Source: Sipunculus nudus (taxonomy: Eukaryota > Annelida > Sipuncula > Golfingiida > Sipunculidae). From it: DNA of 64,000 nucleotides. This document shows, piece by piece, positions 38,641 through 51,000 of this stretch. A program made the translations under genes and the position numbers. Where the stretch lies: NCBI GenBank assembly GCA_026874595.1, contig CM049307.1:3249579-3313578 (forward strand), written 5' to 3'. The notes under the pieces were generated by a model. That model did no database searches, was not told where the DNA came from, and saw nothing but the letters and a program-made list of their open reading frames with translations. The stretch's first letter is position 1. Each line of letters opens with the position of its first letter.

Positions 38641-39401
38641 TTATATGTATTGAACCATGAATTCATGTGCATCGAGAGGTACCTTTAAATTATTTATAAC
38701 ATCTATTGAGTTTTCTTCTATTCATAAATAACGCAAATGATTTATTCTTTATATTACCTGGAACAATGTAAAATGACTCAGAACTCTCTTCAAGGGCGCT
38801 ATATTTACTATCTTTAATATATTTGACATTGTATATTGAGCTTATATCGATGTAAATTTAATACACGCGTTGTACCGGAGGACAAAAGAGGGGGGAGATA
38901 ATGATGTTTATGAATGAAGCATGGAACCTGGAATGAGATGAACTTTTCCAGACGAGCCAATACATCTTTAAGGGCAAAAACCCGCTTCCATGTACCGTGA
39001 TTAAATTGGCGAAAGTCGGCGAGATAACCAATTTTTCATTACAGTAGGTCGCGTGCTCTGTATATCACCAGTGAGACCGGCCTATTTTTTAAAGACTGCG
39101 TGTGACAAAATGTCATATAAAAGATTGGAAAAGTGTTAAAAAATTAATTGTATCGCAATTTATTGTTTGTAGTAGTAATTTATACAATATTATCGGTCAA
39201 TATTAGTAAGTCAGTGGGTGTCAGTGGGCTATATCTATGTTCCTATGGATATTGTAATATTGAACCTCTTGGTTGTGTGGATTCATAGATGAAATTCTGC
39301 CGTTATAATATTATATACAGGGTGTCACCATTGTCCTAATGACTGCCTTAATTGTGACAATATTATATAGAGCTGTAGTCTTTTTAGTACTGCTGTTCTG
39401 T
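38641..39401. other. No recognisable feature
   Basis: AT-rich spacer, nothing identified. Confidence 0.5.
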
Positions 39402-39706
39402 CAGTAACAGCTGGTACACGAGGCAGACAGGTCTCAAACATGGCCGTCTCCTGCTGCTCCGTCAGTAACAGCTGGTACACGAGGCAGACAGGTCTCAAAC
39501 ATGGCCGTCTCCTGCTGCTCCGTCAGTAACAGCTGGTACACGAGGCAGACAGGTCTCAAACATGGCCGTCTCCTGCTGCTCCGTCAGTAACAGCTGGTAC
39601 ACGAGGCAGACAGGTCTCAAACATGGCCGTCTCCTGCTGCTCCATCTGTAACAGCTGGTACACGAGGCAGACAGGTCTCAAACATGGCCGTCTCCTGCTG
39701 CTCCCG
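39402..39706 (+). repeat. 61-bp tandem repeat (5 near-identical copies)
   Basis: Units start at 39402, 39463, 39524, 39585 and 39646, each beginning CAGTAACAGCTGGTACACGA (the last with CTGTAACAG) and ending TCCTGCTGCTCC. The first four are essentially identical, so the expansion is recent or the array is homogenised. It is more GC-rich than its surroundings. Confidence 0.95.
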
Positions 39707-41163
39707 GTCCAACTCAAAGGCCCCGTGACTTACATAACCTGTCATAAGAAGACTGACACAAAGTTGATTTCAACAATATGTTGAATCCTTGTATCTGACC
39801 ATCTAACAAAATCAGTCAATGAAACACCAGATAAGGACGATGCAACTTAATCATTTTAAGTTTATTATGCTTAATTTAATTTAAGTGAAATCATTGAAGT
39901 TCTTTAAGATTATTATTTTCCATAAAGATGACTTAATATCATAAGCTAGTGTAAATTTCTGTGGCAGCCCTTTTAATGCATTATCCGCTAACCAATTGCG
40001 CCAGGCGATAGGAACTGAACCGATGTTTTGAAAAGAAAGAGACTTCTTATTAAATGTTTATTGAAAGTACAGTAGGCCTATATCTGTAAGAACACACTTT
40101 CGCTTGATTTAGGTTTACATCAGACACCCGCATTACCAAGAAAGGACTGTGTCAATGTAAGTCATATTACGTGCCAGCGTCCCAGATCCTTGAATTAAAA
40201 CATTGCAGACTTTGTACAAACAGAAGGAGGGACTTGTGATTTACGACAAATCATGACTGAAAGGATTTCAGTTTTGCCGTTCCTTTTTTTTCTGCCGGGG
40301 AAACTCATCAGTGGTGGTTGTTTCAAAATAAAATGTCAGAGGACGCTAAATCTTAAAATGTTTTGTCAAAGTTGACGGAGAAATGTGCTAATGAGACATG
40401 TTGACTCGTCGCCTATAATTATAAGACTGATGAGTTTGGCGTCAGGCATTTTGAATAAACGATTTCTTTACCCAGAATGCCGGTTTATTAATCAATCCAG
40501 TCACAGGCTGCTTGACGTACTTTGCACACGCGCGGCTGTCACGTGACATTAGTCGCTGACTTTTGGAGATGCAGCATGTAACAAAACAAAGCGTCATCCA
40601 TAATTTCAAATTAATTCTGCTATTTCCTCTCCGGTTATCAGCTGGTAACTTCTCCATTCAATTAGAAATCTGTTTAATTCCGTTTTTACACTGAAATTTT
40701 AAGATTAATTACCCGATGTAAACAATGTCTCCAAGATTATTAATTTGGAGACTATGGAAACATTGATTTTCAAGGTTTGATTTTATCATGTTTTTCTTTT
40801 TTTTTTTTTTGGTCCCATTGCATTAGAGATGTAATAAAATTAAGTTTTTATTTCATACTGGTGCTTGTTCCGGTAATTATGGTATCAATACAAGTAATTC
40901 CTTTGAGCATTTAACTGTTATCGACATGTTAGATATTATTAGTAATTATTACTTACTAATCAATACAGTAATTTGAGTGTCAGTCCTTTTTATAAGGAAT
41001 GAAAGAAAATGTTGGTTTTATATTGATAAGTCTGAATCAAAGTATAATAAGTATCTCCATCTTATTTCTTGGTCTACTATTTGCTTCAGATCATTTATAT
41101 GGTAATGCATATATATTTCTCCATTTTTATTGAAAGGAAGCTACATCTGACATATAATATTTA
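39707..41163. other. No recognisable gene
   Basis: A minus-strand word resembling a tRNA box A (TGGCGCAATTGGTTAGCGG, 40003-39985) has no matching box B. Nothing else. Confidence 0.45.
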
Positions 41164-43250
41164 CTAGCTGGTACCGTGGAAAAATCCGTGGCTCTATCTA
41201 ATGCATATTTTTGTAAAGAGCTGATAGGAACTAAATGACGCCTATTTAAATCCTAGGTTTTTGCAGGAACTATTGTCATGTGTTTCACTTATGATTACTA
41301 AAATATATAAAGATTACTTCTGCTAGAATTCTCCAGAAGCACCCTCCACCAAAATATCAACATTTTTATTCTATTCCAGAAATCACACAAAAAATAAATT
41401 TTGAAAAGTGACTTGAGGCATATACAGGGTGTTCGAATTTTTAAGTGAAAAGTTTTTTTTCGGATAAACAACATAGGTCCGACAGCTTCATTGCTTGGGA
41501 AATATCGTAGATATAACGATTGTATAAAGAAGCATTCTACCGTGAAATTATATGAAAGATGCTTTGTATTAATTGAAGCTCAGGCGACATCGTGGTATAG
41601 TCCAAGGCATGTGAACAGACACATGCGTTATTTGTATTCACATGCATATGTCGTGGAAGTCTCTTGTACGCGAAACGTATAACTGCCAATGTGAAAAAGA
41701 TAGGCCCATAATAATACATTCCAACAGTATTAAATTTCTGGTTTAAGTATTGTAAATTGTCATAGAATAAGCAGGTCTGCTGAAAAATTGACAACCCTCA
41801 CAGATAAAAAAAGCAGGTTGATATATTTCGATGAAAGAAACCACTTCAGCTTTGTTTCGTTGCATTGTCTTTCAGCAAATTAACGCAAAATGTAATAAAC
41901 AGATTTGCTGTAAATTTGTAGAGGGGTAGAGTAAAACTGCATCCGTAATCCATTACATTTAAGGAGGTAATCGGAATCACCATAATTTTTTTTTTCTTAA
42001 GTGCCATAATCACAATTCCACAAAGGAATAATTATAAGGGGCTATTCCTTTGTCTCCAAGTAGAAGCCGCCTATTCGTATGCAGTTGTTCTGCCATTCGC
42101 CTGGTGAACCCGTGTTTCTGAACCATGGCAATGTTTTACATGCACGTATGAACGAACTACTGATTATTTGATTCTGGCTGGGGTTTCAAAGTCCCCAAGA
42201 GATTTAGGACCCCTAGAAGTGTGTGCAATCCCCCCCCCCCCAGGGCTTCCTTTTGAAAAAAAAAACTTTTTTTCAAACAAACCATAAATCGGCCTAACTA
42301 TTAAAACCATGGTTATGGAAAGATACTTCTTAATGTGTAAAAAATTAACATACCTATTAACCTATAAAACGTTGATCGTGTAAAGGGTCTCTGCTCTTTG
42401 TGTCCTCTCAACGGAAAAGTGCTCCCTATTAAAAAAAGGGTTAGGGTAAACACATATCAATAGTCCATTTCATTTTTGAGGTTATTAGAATCACCTCAAT
42501 ATATATTTTCCTATAAACCATTATGACAAAGGGCCATTCCTTTGTCCCCGTGTGGAAGCCACCCATTCGTATTTATTTGTTCTGCCACTCGCAAGGTGAA
42601 CTCGTGTTACTGAGGCATGACAGTGTTCACACATGAAACGCATACACGTGAACACATGACTGATATTAAAGGTGATTCTGGTGGAGGTCTGTACGCCCTG
42701 ACTAGATTCTAGTTTGTTATGAATTTCAAGATGTACTGGTGATATTATTTCATGTTTCATTCACCGTCCCTACAGACAACGGAACTTAACAAATATATGT
42801 GACCCCACCCACCCTGAATAATAAAGTTGTGGGGCTTCTTTTTGAAAAAAAAATCCATAAAACACATGACTTGGACGAACAATGGATATGGGGGATCAAT
42901 GGGGATTATAGTGGACACGCGTGACCGTGTATTGCACGGAAATGCCTATTGGGCATGACATGCGCTCTGGCCACGGTCTTAACAGGCCAGTGAAAATCCC
43001 CGAGGCGCCCCCTGAAAAAGCGTCACAGGGGTGGAGGACCTTGCAGCACAAAATAAATAGGGTCACCTAATGGGGAAATATTAAAATTATTAATTATTCA
43101 GCTTAATAGGGAATAATCCCGCTAAACAAAATAAACTTGTCATGGAAGAGCGCACCACTGATACGTCTGCCGAATTTGGAGATTCAAATCAGAACGGAAG
43201 CAGGTAAACCGTGGTCTAGAAAAAAACCAACTCCGTATTAATTATATAGA
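41164..43250 (-). mobile_element. Non-autonomous Helitron copy C (2.09 kb, inverted)
   Basis: On the minus strand it starts TCTATATAATTAATACGGAG at 43250 and ends CCAGCTAG at 41164. The flanking bases are A before TC and T after CTAG, the expected A|T target. The end hairpin is damaged (both arms read CCACGG). The core matches copy A over its length. Internally a segment related to TTCTGCCA(C/T)TCGC occurs twice (about 42060-42130 and 42540-42620), which explains the extra length. No Rep or helicase frame. Confidence 0.82.
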
Positions 43251-43463
43251 TTTTGTAAACGTATATCTTTTAATATAAAACATGGGTATATAATCTTGTT
43301 CACAATGAACATAAACGTGAAGAATCATGCATAAAACATACATAATTATTAAGTAAGCGGATGTAATATATTCGTATTTACCGTAAACTATGAGTATAGG
43401 AATAGATGATGTATGATATTCTGTCCGCTAAGGGTACTGTATAAACGCATGCTTTTTATATAG

Positions 43464-43545
43464 ACTTCCAGTGGAGGGGTAGAACGGTCGGCTCTCGCTC
43501 CGCTCGGCTAGATCCCGGTTTTTGCTATGAGAGAAGGTTGTGGTG
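43464..43545 (+). mobile_element. Decayed SINE head related to the copy at 34612
   Basis: CAGTGGAGGGGTAGAACGGT and CGGCTCTCGCTCC match the head of the other copy; box B is reduced to CTAGATCCCGG. Confidence 0.5.
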
Positions 43546-44446
43546 GCTTGTTCAGGGTCGGTGTTTTGATTATACACAAGGAAGTTGACTCTCACGTGGT
43601 TAATATAAGGAGGGTGCAAGTCTACAGGGCTGAGGTACTTTAATTTTTATAAATGTTGGTCTGTATAATTCATCTGCTGAAACAAATGCTGGTTTTAACT
43701 ATTTATCTGCGTTTTCATTTAAACTATATGGCCTCTTAATAAATAATTGCCACTGACACATACACGTGTTTATGACAGAGACACCCGGCAATTAATCATA
43801 TATGCTCTGGGAAAGGTTATTTTTAGCAAGGAACCGGGTAACGATTCCCTTTATGGAATCGTGTAAAGGTTTGTCGTTATCTGTCCTGGACCGCAGGTTA
43901 CCTTGAACGACACGTTTTTAAATAAAGTATCTTGTGCTAAAATGCTCAACAATAAAAAGTAGCAAAAATTGTGGCATCAAAATTTATTATGCCCGGTTTG
44001 ATTAAATAAGTCAGATAACATACGCGCATTGCTGATATACAAAAAAGAATACCAGATTCCGCTATTGTTTCTCTGCATTCTAAGATAAAGTTTGTTTATT
44101 TAGCATATTAAAGTATTCGATGTACATGTTTATAGCTGTAAAATGCAATATATTGATATATAATTCATTATGCATAACATATCCATAAACTTCATACTTA
44201 AAGAGTACAGTATATACTCACAATAAACCTTACTCCATTCATGCATAGTTTCAGGATAGCGCCTGAAACAGAACGCACATGTGTGGAAGTTTAAGTCCAT
44301 GGCAAATGAAACAGTCAAGGTCAAGGTTGACATCACCTGAAAAGTAACGATGTTCCGGTATAGCACAGGTGTGTGGTTGGTACGCTTATGTGCCCAGTCA
44401 CTGTATCCTAAAGTTTTATATACAGTACTTATACATCCGTCATTCT

Positions 44447-44461
44447 TCACCAGAGGGCGCT
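44447..44461 (+). promoter_or_regulatory. CTCF-like motif near the 3' end of the F5/8C gene
   Basis: TCACCAGAGGGCGCT fits the core YCACYAGRGGGCGC. It is about 390 bases beyond the stop codon of the gene. Motif evidence only. Confidence 0.38.
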
Positions 44462-44723
44462 TTGCGAAGTTTTTGTGTCATGCTGTGGACAAGTAAACAA
44501 TGTCGTAACTTTAAACAAAGAAGCAAGGACAGGAAAACTTATTCAGTCTGCTCTCTGGCAGCGTTCCTCTCATGGAAACATGATCAAACATAATACTGGA
44601 AACGACCCTCAGGCCTCCTTTTTTTTGATTGACTAATAAACAAACTTTCGGTGATTTATTTATATTATTTTGGACGATGGTTTATTTACCTGAAACTATA
44701 CGACAGCATGTGTTCTTGGGCTG

Positions 44724-44729
44724 TTTATT
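44724..44729 (-). promoter_or_regulatory. Candidate polyadenylation signal AATAAA of the F5/8C gene
   Basis: Minus-strand AATAAA about 120 bases after the TAG of exon 4, the first match at a plausible distance. A second one lies near 44658-44653. AT-rich DNA produces this hexamer by chance, so the call rests on position only. Confidence 0.4.
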
Positions 44730-44848
44730 TATGTTTCCATTAAAAGCAGTGGTTTTACGGACTTAAAACATTCTGGTGGCAGCGCCATTTATACGGAGAG
44801 CAGCATAAAAGTGCGGCCTCTGGTGTAGAATGGCTAAACTACGAGAGT

Positions 44849-45004
44849 CTATGGGCATCCATATATGGCCATTCTCATACAAGGCGTCTTTTCGGTGTTA
44901 GCGATGCTGTAATTGTTGACGACAAGTCTAAAGTAACGAGCTGTGACCGGCGACGCGAAGACATGCTCCTTCACTGTGTTAGCATCCGAGTTCGCCGAGA
45001 ACAT
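44849..45004 (-). CDS. Exon 4: C-terminal part of F5/8C domain and stop
   Basis: This exon gives 51 codons plus TAG. The acceptor is a T-rich tract ending TTTTGTAG. The peptide carries ANSDANTVKEHVF, then ARYFRLVV and CMRMAIYGCP-stop, the conserved ending of F5/8C domains (ARYFR…R-E/A-IYGC). A possible AATAAA polyadenylation signal lies on the minus strand at 44729-44724, about 120 bases past the stop. Confidence 0.87.
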   Translation of the reverse strand: MFSANSDANTVKEHVFASPVTARYFRLVVNNYSIANTEKTPCMRMAIYGCP

Positions 45005-47836
45005 CTACAAAATAAAAAAAAATAGCACAATAATAGATGTTCATCATTTATAATCCACAATCCTAGAAAAGCCGATTTGCCGTATACGGCCACCAGGTCC
45101 TAATCACAGAGCCAAGAACGTTATGACAGTGTACTTCTTATTGATCATACCATCGACTGTTATGACGGTGTACTTCTTATGAATCATGTTATGACAATGT
45201 ACTTGTTATGAATCATGCCATGGACTGTTATGACAGTGTACTTTGTATGAATCATAACATGGACTGTTATGACGGTGTACTTTGTGTGAATCATACCATG
45301 GACTGTTATGACGGTGTACTTGGTATGAATCATACCATGGACTGTAATGACGGTGTACTTGGTATGAATCATGCCATGGACTGTAATGACGGTGTACTTG
45401 GTATGAATCATACCATGGACACCATGGACTGTAATGACGGTGTACTTGGTATGAATCATACCATGGACTGTTATGACGGTGTACTTGGTATGAATCATAC
45501 CATGGACTGTTATGACGGTGTACTTGGTATGAATCATACCATGGACTGTTATGACGGTGTACTTGGTATGAATCATACCATGGACTGTTATGACGGTGTA
45601 CTTGTTATGAATCATACCATGGACTGTTATGACGGTGTACTTGGTATGAATCATACCATGGACTGTTATGACGGTGTACTTGTTATGAATCATACCATGG
45701 ACTGTTATGACGGTGTACTTGTTATGAATCATACCATGGACTGTTATGACGGTGTACTTGTTATGAATCTCGCCATGGACTGTTATGACGGTGTACTTGT
45801 TATGAATCACGCCATGGACTGTCATGACAGTGTACTTGTTATGAATCACGCCATGGACTGTCATGACAGTGTACTTGTTATGAATCACGCCATGGACTGT
45901 CATGACAGTGTACTTGTTATGAATCACGCCATGGACTGTCATGACAGTGTACTTGTTATGAATCACGCCATGGATTGTCATGACAGTGTACTTGTTATGA
46001 ATCACGCCATGGACTGTCATGACAGTGTACTTGTTATGAATCACGCCATGGACTGCCATGACAGTGTACTTGTTATGAATCACGCCATGGACTGTCATGA
46101 CAGTGTACCTGTTATGAATCATACCATGCACTGTCATGACAGAGTACTTGTTATATGAATCATACCATTAACTTGTATGACAGTGTACTTGTTATGAATC
46201 ATACTGCGACAATGTATCACTTTCAAGTGCATTACGGCATGGTGTTTAAGTTAAAATCTTTCGTTTTCTGAATGTATTCATTCTAGAATGGGGAACTCCC
46301 TTCTGCGCCGGGACTTCTTGTCTCAATTGACAAACTTTCACAATTGTTTACATTACACATGCGTATATGCTTTCCAAGTATTACTCATTCCTTGAAGTCC
46401 TAACCACAAAAACGCCCATGTTTATGTAATTTCCCAGCTGGTGTATTTAGAAGCCCCGGTGCATTGTGGATGTCATATATTGACGCCAACAAACCAAAAC
46501 CAACGGTCCTACTCTTAGTGAGTGTGATCGCTTAAAATGGCAAATGTGCACAAATGCTGTGACATGTTTAACAGCAGAACAATGAATGTGGGATTGTCCA
46601 TACAGATTTTACAATTTAGCGATAAGAGAACAATGCATCCCATATATATAAGTTTTACGCGTGAGGATATGGTGCTCGTCAAGAGGTCATTCCCGAGTGG
46701 AGAATAAATGAAGCAACTATAATAAAAATAAAATTCTAAGTTAAATCTGCTGTAAAAACATGCCATATTTCATGTTCAGTAAGATATCAAGTCAGTATTA
46801 TATACCTTATTATAGCTTATCAATGTATAAATTGTGAAAACTGTGAAAAATAACGAGTCGGTAAAAATGGTAACCCGGTTGATTTCCGGCGAACGATACA
46901 TTTCATTTTTGTGTATTGTTACGCTATCCGATGTCTGTTTAGCAACGATTGGCCAAGGTGTCCAAATGGCTCGCCTGACTGATTCTTTCAATGGCAGTTG
47001 AATATAATGTGAGAGTATGTTGACTTGCAAGAACCTTTGTGATATTGTTATATACATGTGATTTTTTTCTGAGATAGAACTGTCGAACTGTATTTGGGCA
47101 ATTGCATTGTCAACTCTGAATTTGCATTTAAATGCAGAGATTCTTGAATATATAGCTCTGCATATACATACAAATATGGAAATTAACGGAAGCCTCATGT
47201 ATATGTGACGGTTTAATTGTATCTTCTCATTTATCTTTGTGGTAGCCAGGATTGTTTTTTTTTTATTTTACCCTGTGCTGCCACCTACCAAGCATTCTCA
47301 AATTGAGCACACCTATTTACCTGCCCGGATGAGGTCATTAGCTCTTGGACCGGTGCACGTGTTACACGCAGTTCCTCCGGTTGCACGTATTGAGCGGTAC
47401 ACTCACATTGGTACAGAAGACATTTACTGTTGACAGGATTGCTAGCACAGGGTAAGTTGAGCACACATTATAGTATTATTATTATGTTATATGGCTACTA
47501 TATTTAGTTGTACATACTTAAGTCAGATATGAGTAACAGGTCTACATGGCATTTCATTCTCTCAGTATTCCATTTTTCTTTCATGTGTATCTTATTCCCT
47601 CAAAGAACCTTTTAAGATGCGTTATTATTGTTATTTTCACCACCAGGACTGTATTTTCTCTATCTTGTTTTGTTGTGTATATGTCACATAGACATATTGG
47701 TATTGTACTTATACAATTTGTACTATATTTGTATAATCAAAATCTACTGTTACAACAACCACTATTGAATAAAGCGCAATCTTCCCCGTACATGGTTATT
47801 ATTGTCAAAATGGTCTTTGGTATGAGAGAGAGACGG

Positions 47837-47895
<59 letters not shown>

Positions 47896-48020
47896 CAAAG
47901 TGATACACATAGAAATTCAATTCATCATAGTGAAAGTGCTCAACCATGCAGGGGAGCATTAATAATGTATCATATACAGTTAGTTTTACTTCATGAAGTA
48001 AAACTAACTGTATATGATAC

Positions 48021-48067
<47 letters not shown>

Positions 48068-51000
48068 CATGTACATACCATTGGATTGCTTGTAACAACA
48101 GGATGTCTGACATAATCCCAAGTGCTCGCATCTAGTGAGAACCAGACAATAATGACTTTGACGTAATAGTCCTCACCTCCCATCACAAAACCCTGCAAAA
48201 AAGCAACGGTTAGCATTTTGAAAGAAAAAGTACTTCCGGGGTTCTCCGGTTAAACTTAAAGCCGCATGACATCAGGTAATATATGACCCTGTCGCTTCTA
48301 AAGCACACGCTGAATGCGTTTGATGAAGGTCTATGTCAGTTCTGCACACGAATTTAGTTAATATTCATAAGGAGTTGTTTGAAAATCAGAAATATCTGTT
48401 ACACCAATAGATACAAGAAAAATACATTTAGGATGAAACTTAAGGCGAGCTCTGTACTCAGTAGTACACACGCAACAGAACATTTGTTTTATGTCAATTT
48501 TAAAAATGTAAGCATTAACTATTTTGGACAAGATCAAATTATGTATGCTCTTGAATGTTTCTGAAATATTTACCAGATTCCTTTTTATCAATTATTAATC
48601 TTCTTCTTTTTTTCCCAAGAGGTTGCCTTAAGGCCTACCTGCTAGTAACACTCTTTTCATATTATAAAATGCAACACGATTCCTTTTACCAAAGGAACAG
48701 AATTAAAAGAAACCACATGTTTTTACCGTTGTGTGGGACTGTAGGGTTTGCAGGGGCCAATATAATATAGTGTAACATCTAGCCAGTAGACGGCAGCAGC
48801 TACCATTGAGTGAAGTGGCATCGGTGTAAAAAAGTGGCGAATCTCCAGGAAAGCACATGTATAGAAGAATGTGAAAGGAGCAGAAAAGGAGGGACGTCAT
48901 TTCGGATGTGTAATTTAAAATAGATGTGAACCCTACTACTCCGCAAGGGGGAGCTCCCAGGTACCCTGTCTGCTTAGAACAAAAAGCTACCATCAGCCTG
49001 TTAACCAGCGAGGCAAAGAAGTGTGATAAAGCACTGTCAATGGTATGGCTCAACTTCCCCAAAGCTTACCGTACTGTGCCGCAATAAACTCATCAGAAAG
49101 GCCTAGGAATTCTATACATGTCCAACTGAACTGGTAAAGCTGATGATGTCACACATGCACATGTCGAGGAAGCGTTTACAGTCAACAGTAACATGTCAAA
49201 GTGGTAGAGACTTGAAAAGGGCATTATGGCTTGGTCGCCTTCCGTTTCACATTTTGCTTAAGGCTGGAGAAATGATATGACGTGGCCCAAAGGCAAAAGA
49301 TGGCACAAGACACACTTTATGTAATGTGTTTACAGTCAACGATATCACGACTAAGTTGCAGAGACTTAAAAGGGCATTATAGCAAGATTTATAATATCAG
49401 TCGCCTTGATAATTATACTTTTATTAAAGCTGGAGAAACGGCATGACGTGGGCCGGAGGCAAAAGATGAAAACAAGAAACAAATCATGCAGGGATTTCAT
49501 TGATGATGTTACAGTAACAGGATCATCAATACCGGGAACTCTGTGGGGATTAGATTCCCTTGAAAAGGTGTCCAGCTGAGCACGTGTGCAATTTAGGCTT
49601 CAAAAGCCAAAGATGCAAAAACTCTTTGTGGGCAATCTAAACACTAAACAGACACATCTTATACCCATCCAAATGTTTGGGTAAAATCGATGACTGCGGT
49701 CCGGAGGACACCAACAGAATCCAACATGTAAAGGCCTGTTAACCAAGTGTGCGATGCCTATTAAAAAAGTAGTTTAATATGAATTTTCAAGGCATAGTGT
49801 TTCCAAAATTATATAAAACCAAGACTTCAGTGGCCTTTTTGCTTTTCTAACATTCCTATTGCCCTTGTTGAAGCACTGCAGCGGCTGTGCAGTAAATATT
49901 TAAGAAAATGGCTGGGGGTTCCTCCTCCATTCAGCTCAGTCAACCCGCACAGCAAAACATGTAATATGTCAAGATAGTTTGTTTGTCAGCATCGTTTGGG
50001 TTCCGGACACTATAGCTCAAAGGACTGAGGCAAAGCCTGGGCAAAAGTTAGGAGAGGAGGGTTCAAGGAGTTATAGTTACTGATGAGAAAACCTGGAGAG
50101 TATAGGCAGTAGAAAAGCATTGTCGGGGACAGATAACCGGACACAGACCAGGGCAAAGTGGCTCCCTTGCTGCGTGTTGTTACACACCTTCTTCCGGCAC
50201 CCAGCAACCTCAAGTCCTTTAAGCAATGTACCTCAGCTCAATTCACCTTGAAATATATTTTAACAGCAAGTCCTGAAGCACTAGCAGAAGGAAGGTTCAG
50301 ATGGAGCCATGATGAAATTCACCAGAAAGAAGCAGTCCCTAAGCAAGCGATTTAGTGCCAGATAGAACTGCCATCAAATGCCGGACGTGTTGATCTGAAG
50401 AGGACACTCCTCTTTCCGGGACAGATTGTTATAACTTATACCAATCATGGCGCTTCTGTAGAGATCAAGCAAGTCCGTTTTCTGATAGAGCGTACTGACC
50501 CATGGGAGGACACGATGGCCAACTTAAGCAAGTGACCCAGGGGTCATGACGCTCAGCTGACTAGGTAAACATTCACAAAAGAAATTTTATCAATGCCAAA
50601 TTTTGTAGGTGGTATCCCCATTCAACTTAAGCATAGCTCAGAGGATATGGGTAACAGAGACCTAATTTCAGGTTTCCAATTAGATTTTTTTATCGACCTA
50701 CTTGGACGTCAAGGAAGAAGATTTAAGGTGCAATGGTTATAATTTGCGCCCTGTTAACAGACAACCACATGTTTGAAGGTCTCAAGAAATAGCATAAAAA
50801 TTTGAAAAAAAATTAAGGTTGTGCAAATGGTCTGCGGAAATTGATAAAACACTCCATGATGAATGTGCATGCAAACAATCATGGTGAGGTATTCATTAGT
50901 TGTTCAGAAACTGGAGGTTTTATATAAATGTTTAATTGTACTGAAGGGTACTTACAAACCCTAAAGCTCAAAGGATCGATATAGATAACAGACACCTAAT

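Larger units (their letters stand above)
43251..44723. other. No recognisable gene (downstream flank of the F5/8C gene)
   Basis: Holds a decayed SINE head (43464-43545) and one CTCF-like motif (44447-44461). The minus frame 44450-44130 has no domain. Confidence 0.45.

Noticed and set aside
39985-40003. tRNA box A on the minus strand
   Set aside because: No box B at the required distance and no stem pairing; probably chance or an eroded SINE.
45184-46158. Long frames on both strands (about 316 codons each) with a 13-residue repeat
   Set aside because: Artefact of a 39-bp minisatellite, located inside an intron of a well-supported gene on the minus strand.
46776-47198. 140-codon minus-strand frame inside intron 3
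   Set aside because: No domain, atypical composition (Ile/Tyr-rich, AT-driven), lies within an intron and lacks splice support.
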